34,826 bases of DNA, from the NCBI GenBank assembly GCA_947177415.1, contig CAMWUK010000034.1, positions 1 through 34,826 on the forward strand, given 5' to 3'. Positions 7,874 through 16,602 of the stretch are shown piece by piece (positions within the stretch are counted from its first letter, which is position 1; each line of letters starts with the position of its first letter). A program made the translations under genes and the position numbers. This DNA is from an uncultured Clostridiaceae bacterium (GTDB taxonomy: Bacteria > Bacillota > Clostridia > Lachnospirales > Lachnospiraceae). The notes under the pieces were generated by a model, which was given only the letters and a program-made list of their open reading frames with translations, did not search any database and had not been told where the DNA came from.

Positions 7874-8335
7874 CTAAATACTAATCTGTACTGTTTCGTC
7901 CCAATCCACTGCGAACACTTGAAATGTGCAGTTTACCTCATCACCTTCCCAATTAAAGGAAAAGTTTGATACAGATTCTGTCCGGGGATTCACCATAAGG
8001 GCATCTGTGTAGCCTCTCTGTAACATAGATTCTACAGTTTCCCTGTCATCCTCCTGTTCTATCCCATCCATGTCAACACCTAAATCGTTACCTGTAATTT
8101 CTTCTATGTATGATGTATGTGCATCACGCACGGTCTGTACCATCTTGTAGCACCAGATTGCATAAGCCTCATAACCATCACATTCTACGATTCGATTTGA
8201 GGAATCACGAACAAAATCTCCAAGTTCTGGATTCCATTTCATACTCCTTTTGTATTCTGTATCAAATTCCTCCCCGCTCTCTTCGTCAGCTTCCTCTTCG
8301 TCTAAGTCATACTCTGGAAAAAGTTTATTATCCAT
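7874..8335 (-). CDS. XkdS-like baseplate protein (DUF2634)
   Basis: The protein has 153 residues beginning MDNKLFPEYDLDEEE. This start is preferred over the open 8371 start because GGAGGTGG lies just upstream. DUF2634 features are SMKWNPELGDFVRDSSNRIVEC, then YEAYAIWCYKMVQT and a C-terminal beta-rich half. This is the gp25-like wedge component that normally precedes the baseplate J gene. It overlaps the end of the XkdR-like gene by 8 bp. Confidence 0.85.
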   Translation of the reverse strand: MDNKLFPEYDLDEEEADEESGEEFDTEYKRSMKWNPELGDFVRDSSNRIVECDGYEAYAIWCYKMVQTVRDAHTSYIEEITGNDLGVDMDGIEQEDDRETVESMLQRGYTDALMVNPRTESVSNFSFNWEGDEVNCTFQVFAVDWDETVQISI

Positions 8336-8618
8336 CTGGCACCACCTCCTCACCAGCAAGAACCCCCACAACTACAGCATCATCTTCTACCCATGCTACT
8401 AACACCCTCGCACTGGTTCCATCTTTTATATCACTTTTACAATGTTCAAGGATACAGTAATCGCCTCTCTGTAAGTTAGCTGGAAATGTATTTGTCTGCA
8501 AAGTTCCATTCTTTTTGATTGTTCCAAAATCCAGATTTGGAGGCTGTTCTGTCTGTTTATGTATTCTTCCAGTCAATACATTTGCTAAATCACTAACGCC
8601 TTTATTTGTATTACTCAA
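8328..8618 (-). CDS. XkdR-like protein (DUF2577)
   Basis: The protein has 96 residues. The pattern TFPANLQRGDYCILEHCKSD followed by VLVAWVEDDAVVVGVL matches the small beta-rich DUF2577 proteins located between XkdQ and XkdS in PBSX-like tails. It is probably part of the baseplate hub or spike. The GGAGG site lies 9 bp before the ATG. Confidence 0.8.
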   Translation of the reverse strand: MSNTNKGVSDLANVLTGRIHKQTEQPPNLDFGTIKKNGTLQTNTFPANLQRGDYCILEHCKSDIKDGTSARVLVAWVEDDAVVVGVLAGEEVVPDG

Positions 8619-8630
8619 AACACCAACCTC

Positions 8631-9869
8631 CTAACTAAAAGTACCTTCATCCACCCAGCCATATACGTTACTCTTCTTGTTTGTATGGATAAGATGGTAT
8701 GGATGTTTTGCATTATTTACTATCCTTGTTATCTTCGCATTTCCTGCTTTTGCAGAAAAACCTTTATTTCCGCTAGATGATACATAATGTTTTCCGCCTT
8801 TAAAATTAACTACCTCACCAACCTTATAGTTTCCTGATTTCGTTTGTTTATTTTTTGACACCTTGCTTTTGTCTGAAAGCTCAATATCCATACTCATACT
8901 AAACGTAGATGCATCATGCTGTATCCCAAGCACAACATAATATCCTTTTAAAGCACCTGCATTCATATAAACAAAGTCTCCTTTCCTGATATAAGGCACG
9001 TCTGGGCTCTGCACAGTGACTTCCTTCTTGATTACGCCACTATCATTTAGAATCTCTTGTGCTGCTTTCTTAGCTTCCTTCACAGATTCGTCAGAGCTTC
9101 TTGTGTAGATCCTCTGTCTTACTCCATATTGGGTCAGCCCATTTAAAGTAGCAACCACTTTATTTTTGCCACCTTCTTTTGATTTTCCTATTACTTTCAC
9201 ACGAGTAACAAGGTCTGCTGTGCTTTTGTTTCTGGAGATAACTTTTGTATTATTTCCTTGGAAAACATAAACATCTGAGTTAGATCCTTGTGAGATAATA
9301 GACACTTTCCCTTTTTCCATGCGGATTACAGATTTTTTACCGCCTTTCTTTACTGCATCATCCAGAATACCCAGTAAAATATCAGATAAATACTGGTTCT
9401 GGCATTTCTTCTTTCCGTGTTTCTTGTTAGGACCATCATATTTTCCAATTGGTATTTTCCATTTAGTAAATACCCTTTTGATTCTTGACTTTGTACTTGT
9501 CCCGGATTTAAAGAAAAAGTTATCCTGGCTTTTCTGGAGATTGTATAACTGGTCATAACATGTACATTTAAAATTGCGTGAACTACTTTGTTTTACAGGA
9601 TTCCACGAAACAACCTCTCCTCTTGCCACTTCTCTGTACTTTTGATTTCCATGTTTTGCATAAACCAAAACAAGACATCCAAGTTTTATCATTGCTGATA
9701 AGTACCCTTTTGACGTCTTGTCGTTTCTTGTATCGAATGTAATTCTTGATGAAATTTCATTCTCATTTTCTTCCCATGATAAGCTCTGGATATAATCTGT
9801 GATGTTATATCTTTTCTTCTTGCTGTCTACGATTACGACTTTGTACTTTAATGTTGCTATATCAACCAC
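8631..9869 (-). CDS. XkdQ-like hub protein
   Basis: The protein has 413 residues from GTG 9869, with GGCGGG 8 bp upstream; an in-frame ATG at 9896 is possible, but its GAGG site would be buried in the preceding hairpin. The N-terminal half has the ITDYIQSLSWEEN and ISSRITFDTRND strands and the KVISRNKSTADLVTRVKVIG segment of XkdQ/gp27-like hub proteins. A basic C-terminal region (KVGEVVNFKGGKHYVSSSG) resembles an SH3-like add-on ending in YGWVDEGTFS. It probably forms the tail hub that bridges tube and baseplate. Confidence 0.85.
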   Translation of the reverse strand: MVDIATLKYKVVIVDSKKKRYNITDYIQSLSWEENENEISSRITFDTRNDKTSKGYLSAMIKLGCLVLVYAKHGNQKYREVARGEVVSWNPVKQSSSRNFKCTCYDQLYNLQKSQDNFFFKSGTSTKSRIKRVFTKWKIPIGKYDGPNKKHGKKKCQNQYLSDILLGILDDAVKKGGKKSVIRMEKGKVSIISQGSNSDVYVFQGNNTKVISRNKSTADLVTRVKVIGKSKEGGKNKVVATLNGLTQYGVRQRIYTRSSDESVKEAKKAAQEILNDSGVIKKEVTVQSPDVPYIRKGDFVYMNAGALKGYYVVLGIQHDASTFSMSMDIELSDKSKVSKNKQTKSGNYKVGEVVNFKGGKHYVSSSGNKGFSAKAGNAKITRIVNNAKHPYHLIHTNKKSNVYGWVDEGTFS

Positions 9870-9896
9870 AATCTCACCCGCCTTCTTAAATAACAT

Positions 9897-9925
9897 AAAA
9901 GACCTCATAATAAATATGAGGTCTT
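9897..9925 (-). terminator. Hairpin/attenuator before the XkdQ-like gene
   Basis: There is a perfect 11-bp stem, AAGACCTCATA with TATGAGGTCTT, followed on the minus strand by only four T. It may separate the hub gene from the toxin locus upstream, with partial read-through. Confidence 0.6.
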
Positions 9926-9977
9926 GCATAATAGCTTCTATCATCTTTCATACCCTGCAGGTACTATTGAAAAATTC

Positions 9978-10006
9978 TTTACAATTAAAAGAAACTGTGT
10001 TATATT
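9978..10006 (+). promoter_or_regulatory. Promoter of the antitoxin RNA candidate
   Basis: TTTACA (9978-9983), a 17-bp spacer and TATATT (10001-10006) on the plus strand, opposite to the surrounding tail genes. Confidence 0.75.
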
Positions 10007-10012
10007 AAATTT

Positions 10013-10097
10013 AAAGAAGCAACCGCCACAAAGTGGTTAGCCTCGTGTAGTTTTTACCTACCCTGTACCGGCTAAAGTAGCAGGGTAGGTGTTTTTT
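10013..10097 (+). ncRNA. Type I antitoxin RNA candidate
   Basis: The region runs from the predicted start point about 7 bp after TATATT to a strong terminator: ACCTACCCTG (10056-10065) pairs with CAGGGTAGGT (10081-10090), followed by six T. The ~85-nt RNA has no ORF with a ribosome site. Its 3' end overlaps the stop codon of the convergent 28-residue toxin gene, as in TxpA/RatA-like loci. Expression is unproven. Confidence 0.75.
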
Positions 10098-10240
10098 ATT
10101 TCCGCTTGTCTATGTAGGCAAGCAGTGCAATGATAAATGTCGCAAATGTAAGCATTAAATAAATACTTTCAAATGTACTCATATGCACCACCTCCCATCT
10201 TATGTAAAATGAGAGGCTAACCATCCCTGTACACGGTTGC
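10019..10240. repeat. Inverted repeat flanking the toxin gene
   Basis: The left arm (10019-10044: GCAACCG ... GGTTAGCCTC) and right arm (10213-10240: GAGGCTAACC ... CGGTTGC) are inverted copies. Both opposing transcripts would therefore carry the same 5' stem-loop, and a long toxin mRNA could pair its 5' and 3' ends. Confidence 0.75.
10096..10182 (-). CDS. Small hydrophobic toxin (TxpA/Hol_Tox-like), 28 residues
   Basis: The peptide is MSTFESIYLMLTFATF followed by IIALLAYIDKRK: a short N-terminal segment, one membrane-spanning helix and a charged tail. This is the layout of putative holin-like toxins of type I systems found in Firmicute prophages. The start has GGGAGG upstream. It has its own promoter (10250-10278) and a convergent antitoxin RNA overlapping its stop. 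Excess peptide in such systems damages the membrane; the RNA blocks translation or triggers decay. It sits between the LysM-protein and hub genes, so it is an insertion in the tail operon. Confidence 0.8.
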   Translation of the reverse strand: MSTFESIYLMLTFATFIIALLAYIDKRK

Positions 10241-10249
10241 TATGTTCCT

Positions 10250-10278
10250 ATATTATCACACATTTCTTTGTATTTCAA
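10250..10278 (-). promoter_or_regulatory. Toxin promoter
   Basis: Minus strand: TTGAAA (10278-10273), a 17-bp spacer, and TAATAT (10255-10250) preceded by TG (extended -10). The predicted 5' UTR is about 60 nt and carries the GGTTAGCCTC arm. Confidence 0.75.
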
Positions 10279-10283
10279 CAAAA

Positions 10284-11048
10284 TCAACGATATTGTTTCC
10301 CTTGTCCAATCGCCGTACCGTATTCCATAAGTTCAGCAGTTGCCATTCCATATTCCTTCAGTTCAGCAGTTGCCAACTGTCCACCTGGAATCTTTAACTT
10401 TGTTCCAGGATATATCCAATGTCCATGATCAGAATCTTTTCTTCCTCTTTGTCTTGCAACCTTTTCTATGACTGTTTTGTTTTTGTTATAAATATCCTGC
10501 CATTTACAGCCTTTCTTCTTAGCAATTTTTATCAGTGTATCTCCTTTTACCACAACATACACTGAACTATCATTTTTCTTCTTGCTTCTGGAGGTTGTTT
10601 TTTTCTTCTTTCCCAGTTTTGACTCTTTTGTTGTACGGATTTTCAGCTCTTTTACTTTAGAAAAAACAATGGAATACTTTACATTTCCATAAGCTCCATA
10701 AGGAGTTGCTTCAAAAGATGCAATAGTAACATCTATATTAAGCCACGTACCAGAAACAATCAAAGTAAGTTCTGTGCCTTTATTCATCCATGATTTGAGT
10801 GTTTTTACACAACTATTGGGAGATTTCCAAGCTGAGGTCCTCACAATTGCCTCCTTTTTCTTTGTTGCTCCAAAAAACTCACCATTCCACGAAATTTCTG
10901 CTACATCTGTACCCTTAGGAACCTTTACGGTTCCCTTGGATAAGATATCAAAACTTTGATACTTTGCAGCATACTTTACCTGTATCTGTTCAGGAAGAAT
11001 TGAAAAAACAAATCCTTTGTCACTAGCAGGTTTTAATGAAATCTTCAT
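10284..11048 (-). CDS. XkdP-like tail protein with LysM domain
   Basis: The protein has 254 residues. Residues 1-150 are the beta-rich tail-hub domain common to XkdP-type proteins (KYQSFDILSKGTVKVPKGTD, ISWNGEFFG). A Lys/Ser linker follows, then a LysM domain at about 163-222 (YVVVKGDTLIKIAKKKG ... YPGTKLKIPG). LysM binds glycan; in tails this protein probably joins tube and hub. LysM proteins normally end soon after KLKIP, but here about 30 residues follow, containing a 10-residue duplication (ATAELKEYGM, ATAELMEYGT). Confidence 0.85.
   Translation of the reverse strand: MKISLKPASDKGFVFSILPEQIQVKYAAKYQSFDILSKGTVKVPKGTDVAEISWNGEFFGATKKKEAIVRTSAWKSPNSCVKTLKSWMNKGTELTLIVSGTWLNIDVTIASFEATPYGAYGNVKYSIVFSKVKELKIRTTKESKLGKKKKTTSRSKKKNDSSVYVVVKGDTLIKIAKKKGCKWQDIYNKNKTVIEKVARQRGRKDSDHGHWIYPGTKLKIPGGQLATAELKEYGMATAELMEYGTAIGQGKQYR
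10321..10375 (-). repeat. 30-bp tandem duplication at the 3' end of the LysM gene
   Basis: Two copies with 30-bp period share the run GTTCAGCAGTTGCCA and encode ATAEL(K/M)EYG. They lie between the LysM domain and the toxin promoter. Confidence 0.8.
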
Positions 11049-11051
11049 ATC

Positions 11052-14000
11052 TTATGCTCCCTTCAATGGCATATTTGAGAATAATTCTCTTAACACATCT
11101 GCAATTTCTCCTCCGACCTCATCTGCGATTTCTCCAATATGCCTCTTAATTACTTCAACAACCTGTTCTTCGCTTTGTCCCTCTGAACCATTGATGTTGA
11201 ATTCTGGATTCATTTGTACGGTCACACTTACATTTGGAGTGACTGCTTTGTTATTCTCTCTTTCTGTATTTCCGCTTGAGTAGTTTGGAGTATCTTCTGG
11301 ATAATATCCCTCTGTAACTTCATTATAACCAACAGGAACATTACTTTTGTTCTCTTTGATAAAATTTAAGGCTGTTGCATTTTCTTTTGAATATGCCCCT
11401 AAATTTGCTGTCGTGTAGTCTCTTCCAACAAAACCTCCTGCCGCATGCTGTCCAACTCCTAATGCTCTTCCTGCCTGTTCATACAACTCTAATGCTCTTC
11501 CTCTCCTAGATGGATTGGTTGGTATTATGTACTCTCCGTAGCCTTCCTCAGCAAGCCAGGATAACTGCTTGTGTGCTGCGTAACCACCTGCGGCATTGTA
11601 TTTAGGAGACGGAGATGGTCCTACAACTGTTTGGCTGCTGGAACTGCTCTTTGAATTTCCACCTTCAAACAACGGTGAATAATCGTAAGATTTCACTTTA
11701 ACATTTGGTGCAATTGTTATATCAACGGTAAATGGAGCAGATGTTGCATCAATAACTGTGTCATCCACTGCCTTTCTTATTTCATCTGAACTTTTTATTA
11801 TACTTTCTGTCACACCGTCGATTAGGTTATCACCCGTTTTACTTCCAGCATTTTTCACAGTTTCTGCGGTCGAAGTGTCAATATCAGATACTGCACTGTT
11901 CATATATTCAGTCATAAAATCTTGTATTTCTTTTGGGTTCATGTCTTGCTGCAAGTATTTATGAATGTGTTCCGAGAGAGTTTTTGTTTGCTCTTTAATC
12001 TCCTCTTCTGACAAGCCAGCAGCGAGTACACTTTTAGATGCTTGAATAGGATTGTTTGGAATTTGGAAAGAATCATCATCCTTTGCGAACTTAGCATAAT
12101 CACTCCATGTCATTTTGGAAAAGTCAACCTTTTCCATGATTTCTTCCACGCTTGGAATAATATCTTTAAAATCTCTTGACATCTTTGCTTTTTCGCTATC
12201 TTTTACAGTCTGTGCTGTTGATTGAAGCATTTGAAAAATCTCTCCTTGCAATTCTCCCTCTAGTGACTCCAAACCAAACCATTCAATGACATCATTTATT
12301 TCCCATTTTACAGCATCAGGCTCTATTGCAAAAGCTTTACTCATTGCCTCCTTTAATCGTTGTTGTGTTGTTCCTTCGAGTTCTGGCAAAATATTGTCTA
12401 ATTCATCACTATAGCTGCTGACAATCATGTCTAACTGAGGCGTTAAAGACCTGTCACTTAATGAAGACATATTATTATAATACGCATCTTCTATTTTCTT
12501 TTCTCTCTTTTTATATTTTTTGCTGTTTGGATCAAGTCCTGACGTTCTGAGAGCAACCAGACTTGACTGCATAGCATCAAAGTATTCCTGTGCAGCAGTG
12601 GCATTGTCTGCTTCAAGTTCCTCTTGAAAGCTGGCAAAAGATGATGCATCCATTTTTTCATTGCCATACTTGATTTTGAGAGCATCTAAAGAAGCCTGCT
12701 TTTCTGCATCAGAAATCTTGCTTGTTACATTCTGTATCTTTTTCTGTAAGGCTCTGATTGCCTTCTCTTCCTTCGCACTGATAACACCATCTTCTAATGA
12801 TTTTTCGACTTTTTTCGTTAATTTTTCCCCTAACTTATCCAGTTGAGATTCTAATCCAGTGTAAGTCTTGTCAACATCTTTTATTATGCCAGCACTGCCT
12901 TTTTTACCCAGCGTAAGTTCAAGTGCCATTTTTGCTTCGTAATGTTGGTTATTTACATAATCTTTTGCATTCTGCACATAAGATTCAATTGTTGTTTTGT
13001 AGCTGTCTTTCTCGCTAGTATCCAGCTTCAATCCAAGACCGACTCTCCAATTCGCCTTCCTTAAATCTATCATACTGTTTTCCAGTACGGAGAAGGAAGC
13101 AGTTGCTTTTTCAGCAGCAACCGCATAATTATTCAGTTTGGTTGCCTGATTTGCAAATACTACATCATCTGCCAGTTTTTTTATCTCTTTGAGAGACAAT
13201 GACACATTTCCAAAATGTTTCTCAAGATTTTTTGCAACTTTCTCTTGATACATTTGTGTAAACTCTTCTGCACTTACTTCTGTATCTTTTATTGCCTTGT
13301 TCAATTCTTTTGACTTAAATTTTACGTTGTCAATATCAATCCCTGTTGCTTTGTAAATTTCCCTAGCCTTTTCCGCAGCTTTCTGGGCTTCTTCGGTTTC
13401 CTTTTGTGCTTCTTCAAATTCTTTCTCATAACTTTCTTTCACTTTGTTGCCAGCAAAATAACCAGCAACACCTCCAACGCCTGCACCAACCAAACCACCT
13501 AAAGCAGTTCCTATAACAGGAACAGCACTTCCGATTGTCGCTCCAGCTATTGCTCCAGCTATTATTCCACCACCCTTTAACGCACCAGATGCACCATAAG
13601 TTTTTGAACCTTCTACGTCATCCGATTTCGCCGCTTTGTAAAAATCCATTGCACCACTGATTAGTGATGCTCCTGCTGCAACTGTTCCTGCAACTCCTGC
13701 CGCACCAACTGCGGCGGCTGCTCCTCCCGACATTGCGGTACCAGCACCAAAATATCCTCCTGCGGTCGCTGAACCACCTGTCAAGGCATATCCTGCATTT
13801 GCAAGTAAATTAAGTAATCCTGTCCCTTGCATCATTTGGTTGCCTGTCGTACCCAGAAGTGAACCTAAGCCAGTACCAATTACCTTACCTACTTTCCCTG
13901 TTCCAAGGCCGAAACCAATTATCGGCTTTGCTATTTTTGCCAGCAATGCCATAGATAACCAAGAAGACAAATCCGCACTTTCACCACCTGGCAGTAACTT

Positions 14001-15761
14001 GGATGCATTACCAAGGATGTTCTTGAATCCATCCCATAGCTTGCTTGATACTGCCTCAAAATCAAATCCCTCAGCGAATCCTTTCGCAAAGGATGCACCA
14101 ACACTGACCGCCTCGTTTGTGGTATCTCCTAAGTCAATTCCAAGTAAGGTCATGATACCGAATTTCAAGCCAGACCCAATACCATGTCCAACATCTTTTG
14201 CAATTTCCGCAAATCTTAACTTGCCTGTTGTATTCCACCAGTCTACGAATGGCTCTGCTATAAATTCATCCCAGGCAATTTTAACCTTTCCGAAGAAATC
14301 TGCATTCTGCCACTTATCTGTCTTTGTAAGTTCATCAAACTTTGCTTGCATTCTGCCCACTTTTCTGTCCACAGAATCCATCAACTCTTCTAGTGCTTGT
14401 TCAATTTCTGGCATCTGGTCTGTCAGCCATTCTGCCAGTCCTTTCAGATAAGGGGATAATCTTTTACCAAAGGAAAGTTTTACACCATCCAATGCACTAT
14501 TCAAAATGGTTATGGAACCTTCCAAATTATCCAGCATGGTAGCTGCCATATCCGCTGCAGCACCATCTGCGTTATTGATTGCTTTTGCCAGCTTGTTATA
14601 ATCTTTTTCGCTGGCATTTACAATAGCAAGCATACCAGACATTGCTTCTTTACCAAATATATTCTTCGTTGCTGCTGCTTGTTCTGCTTCCGATAATTTA
14701 CCAAGACTACCCCTGATATTGTCAAGCACTTCTTTGAAAGACTTCATTTGTCCTTTGCCATCTGTAAGACTGATTTTATATTTATCCATTGCAGATTTCA
14801 TTTTCTTTGTTGGTGCTGACATATTAGCTATTGCTGTTTTTAAAGAAGTACCTGCCATAGAGCTTTTCACACTTGCATTCGCCATTAAGCCCAGTGCAAG
14901 GGACACATCTTCTACGCTGTATTTCATGGCTCCTGCTACTGGTGCTACATACTTGAAACTTTCTCCAAGCATACTAACATTTGTATTTGCATTTGAGGAA
15001 GCCTGAGCCAGTACATCCGCAAAATGTGTAGAATCCTTCGCCTGCAAGCCAAAAGCGGTCAAAGCATCTGTTACAATATCAGAAGTAGTTCCTAAGTCTT
15101 CACCGGATGCAGCAGCTAAGCTAAGTATTCCTTCAATACCATCTAACATGTCGTTAGTCTTCCAACCAGCCATAGCCATGTAGTTAAATCCTTCCGCCGC
15201 CTCTTTTGCAGTAAACTTAGTAGTTGAGCCCATTTCTTTTGCTTTCTGTGTCAACTTGTCCAGTTCAGAACCTGTTGCCCCACTAACAGCAGAAACCTGC
15301 GACATAGCAGCCTCGAAATCCTTGTATGTATCGACTGTATTTTTTAGTCCAATACTAACTCCGAGGACTGCACCTACTTGGAAGAGAGGATTCCTCAAGA
15401 GCCTTAATACACCCCTGATTGGAGCTGTAACAAAGTCTTTCGCTTTCATCGTAACATGCCAGGCTCTTCTGGACAGTGATTTTAGCCCAGTTCCAAGTGT
15501 TCTAAGCACTGGTGTGATACGTTCTTTTGCTTCCAGCAGAATCTGATATTTTTCTTTTGTCCACTTCGCCAAACTTCGTTGCGTTTTTTCAGAAGTTTGA
15601 TCAAATTTAGAAACTTTTTGTCTCGCTTTTTCTGTAGAATTTCCTGCCTCTTTCGCTGCTTTACCCATTTTGCCTAACTTGTTTATAAGGTTAGATAACT
15701 CTGGTTCTGTATCATCAATGGTCTCAATAGGGATTTCTATCCGGATTGTTTCAGCTGCCAT
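11052..15761 (-). CDS. Tail tape measure protein
   Basis: The protein has 1569 residues and is the longest gene in the window. The TP901-type core spans about residues 140-480 (DFEAAMSQVSAVSGATGSEL, MAMAGWKTNDMLDGIEGIL, NIFGKEAMSGMLAIVN). Residues about 590-780 are hydrophobic and Gly/Ala-rich with several possible membrane segments (GAIAGATIGSAVPVIGTALG). A long coiled-coil region follows, then a C-terminal region with WLAEEGYGEYIIPTNPSRR, typical of this family. No lysozyme or peptidase domain was seen. It sets tail length and is released on DNA injection. The start has GGAGGAGAGG upstream, and the gene begins within the frameshifted chaperone frame. Confidence 0.95.
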   Translation of the reverse strand: MAAETIRIEIPIETIDDTEPELSNLINKLGKMGKAAKEAGNSTEKARQKVSKFDQTSEKTQRSLAKWTKEKYQILLEAKERITPVLRTLGTGLKSLSRRAWHVTMKAKDFVTAPIRGVLRLLRNPLFQVGAVLGVSIGLKNTVDTYKDFEAAMSQVSAVSGATGSELDKLTQKAKEMGSTTKFTAKEAAEGFNYMAMAGWKTNDMLDGIEGILSLAAASGEDLGTTSDIVTDALTAFGLQAKDSTHFADVLAQASSNANTNVSMLGESFKYVAPVAGAMKYSVEDVSLALGLMANASVKSSMAGTSLKTAIANMSAPTKKMKSAMDKYKISLTDGKGQMKSFKEVLDNIRGSLGKLSEAEQAAATKNIFGKEAMSGMLAIVNASEKDYNKLAKAINNADGAAADMAATMLDNLEGSITILNSALDGVKLSFGKRLSPYLKGLAEWLTDQMPEIEQALEELMDSVDRKVGRMQAKFDELTKTDKWQNADFFGKVKIAWDEFIAEPFVDWWNTTGKLRFAEIAKDVGHGIGSGLKFGIMTLLGIDLGDTTNEAVSVGASFAKGFAEGFDFEAVSSKLWDGFKNILGNASKLLPGGESADLSSWLSMALLAKIAKPIIGFGLGTGKVGKVIGTGLGSLLGTTGNQMMQGTGLLNLLANAGYALTGGSATAGGYFGAGTAMSGGAAAAVGAAGVAGTVAAGASLISGAMDFYKAAKSDDVEGSKTYGASGALKGGGIIAGAIAGATIGSAVPVIGTALGGLVGAGVGGVAGYFAGNKVKESYEKEFEEAQKETEEAQKAAEKAREIYKATGIDIDNVKFKSKELNKAIKDTEVSAEEFTQMYQEKVAKNLEKHFGNVSLSLKEIKKLADDVVFANQATKLNNYAVAAEKATASFSVLENSMIDLRKANWRVGLGLKLDTSEKDSYKTTIESYVQNAKDYVNNQHYEAKMALELTLGKKGSAGIIKDVDKTYTGLESQLDKLGEKLTKKVEKSLEDGVISAKEEKAIRALQKKIQNVTSKISDAEKQASLDALKIKYGNEKMDASSFASFQEELEADNATAAQEYFDAMQSSLVALRTSGLDPNSKKYKKREKKIEDAYYNNMSSLSDRSLTPQLDMIVSSYSDELDNILPELEGTTQQRLKEAMSKAFAIEPDAVKWEINDVIEWFGLESLEGELQGEIFQMLQSTAQTVKDSEKAKMSRDFKDIIPSVEEIMEKVDFSKMTWSDYAKFAKDDDSFQIPNNPIQASKSVLAAGLSEEEIKEQTKTLSEHIHKYLQQDMNPKEIQDFMTEYMNSAVSDIDTSTAETVKNAGSKTGDNLIDGVTESIIKSSDEIRKAVDDTVIDATSAPFTVDITIAPNVKVKSYDYSPLFEGGNSKSSSSSQTVVGPSPSPKYNAAGGYAAHKQLSWLAEEGYGEYIIPTNPSRRGRALELYEQAGRALGVGQHAAGGFVGRDYTTANLGAYSKENATALNFIKENKSNVPVGYNEVTEGYYPEDTPNYSSGNTERENNKAVTPNVSVTVQMNPEFNINGSEGQSEEQVVEVIKRHIGEIADEVGGEIADVLRELFSNMPLKGA

Positions 15762-15918
15762 CTTCCTCTCCTCCTTTCAGTGATTCTAGGTAAATCCTCA
15801 TAGAAGCAAGCATAAACGCCTGTATGTTTGGTGGTTTTTGGTAAAAAATATCTGGTGTCATACCTGTCCGCTGGTAAATATGGTGCAGCAGACAGGTTTT
15901 TCCACCAGCTTTAATTAG
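15751..15918 (-). CDS. -1 frameshift extension of the tail assembly chaperone (gpT-like)
   Basis: After the slippery site at 15918-15924 the -1 frame runs 55 more codons (LIKAGGKTCLLHHIYQRTGM ... SLKGGEEDGS) to a TGA at 15751, overlapping the tape measure start. The segment has no start or ribosome site of its own. YQRTGMTPDIFYQKPPNIQAF is typical of the second frame of Xkd-type chaperones (residue count 258 for the fusion). As in lambda gpG/gpGT, the rare fusion would bind the tape measure while the short form coats it. Confidence 0.85.
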   Translation of the reverse strand, partial: LIKAGGKTCLLHHIYQRTGMTPDIFYQKPPNIQAFMLASMRIYLESLKGGEEDGS

Positions 15919-15924
15919 TTTTTT
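15863..15924 (-). promoter_or_regulatory. Programmed -1 frameshift signal with pseudoknot
   Basis: The heptamer A AAA AAC (15924-15918) is in the correct frame and is followed directly by the TAA stop. Eight bases on, GCTGGT (15909-15904) can pair with ACCAGC (15875-15870), and CCTGTC in its loop (15896-15891) with GACAGG (15868-15863), making an H-type pseudoknot. Confidence 0.85.
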
Positions 15925-16526
15925 ATGGTTTCTTCTAAATCTTCTACTTCTTCCAGATTGTCATCATAACCGCTCAAATGGTCAATAATTTCAATTACGT
16001 TGTCTTTTTCGCCTGCTTTTAGGCATGCTTCAATAAGATCCAAACCATTCATAATCTGCTTACCTTTGCTTCTAAGTGCTTCCCATGCATCCTTGTTGTC
16101 CCAAAGTTTTTTACGGTCTTCTGGAACAGTAGCTTCATAAATGATATTTGCCCTGTATTTCACAGAATCTGTATCCTCTGGCATTTTCACACCAAGAGCT
16201 TTGTTTCGCACATATTTGGTATGTTTTTTCTTGCATTTGTTGTACTCACTTTCTGATAAGGCTCTGACACGAAAACAGAACAATACCTTCTTTTCTCCTG
16301 TCTTTCTGTCTGGACGGACAATTTCAATGTTCGCTGTCTGTTCTTCGTCTTCTGTATATTCTGCTGCTTCTACTAATCCCTGAAGAAAATCCTCTTCGTT
16401 CATTCTTAATTGATTTGTTGTTTCCTCTTCGGAAAACTCTCTGTTTTCAACCTCAGAAACAACCTCTTCCTGTTTCTCTGTGGATACACCAATTGTTACA
16501 CCTTTTTTTACTTCATTATTTGCCAT
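15915..16526 (-). CDS. Tail assembly chaperone, short form (XkdN/gpG-like)
   Basis: The protein has 203 residues, acidic (runs of EEVEDLEE near the end) with a central KVLFCFRVRALSESEYNKC segment typical of XkdN. It lies between the tube gene and the tape measure gene, where tail chaperones are always found. It ends at a TAA directly after a slippery heptamer, so a minority of ribosomes should make the 258-residue fusion. A strong terminator lies between it and the tube gene, so it may be transcribed at a lower level. Confidence 0.88.
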   Translation of the reverse strand: MANNEVKKGVTIGVSTEKQEEVVSEVENREFSEEETTNQLRMNEEDFLQGLVEAAEYTEDEEQTANIEIVRPDRKTGEKKVLFCFRVRALSESEYNKCKKKHTKYVRNKALGVKMPEDTDSVKYRANIIYEATVPEDRKKLWDNKDAWEALRSKGKQIMNGLDLIEACLKAGEKDNVIEIIDHLSGYDDNLEEVEDLEETIKN

Positions 16527-16554
16527 AATATTTTTCCTCCAATCTTTTATATAA

Positions 16555-16584
16555 CGAAAAAGAGGAAAGCGGCTGCTCTCCTCT
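16555..16584 (-). terminator. Terminator between tube and chaperone genes
   Basis: A 10-bp stem, AGAGGAGAGC with GCTTTCCTCT (one G-T pair) and an AGCC loop, is followed by TTTTTCG on the minus strand. It would reduce transcription from the abundant tube/sheath genes into the chaperone and tape measure genes. Confidence 0.85.
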
Positions 16585-16602
16585 AATCTAATTTATTTTC
16601 TT

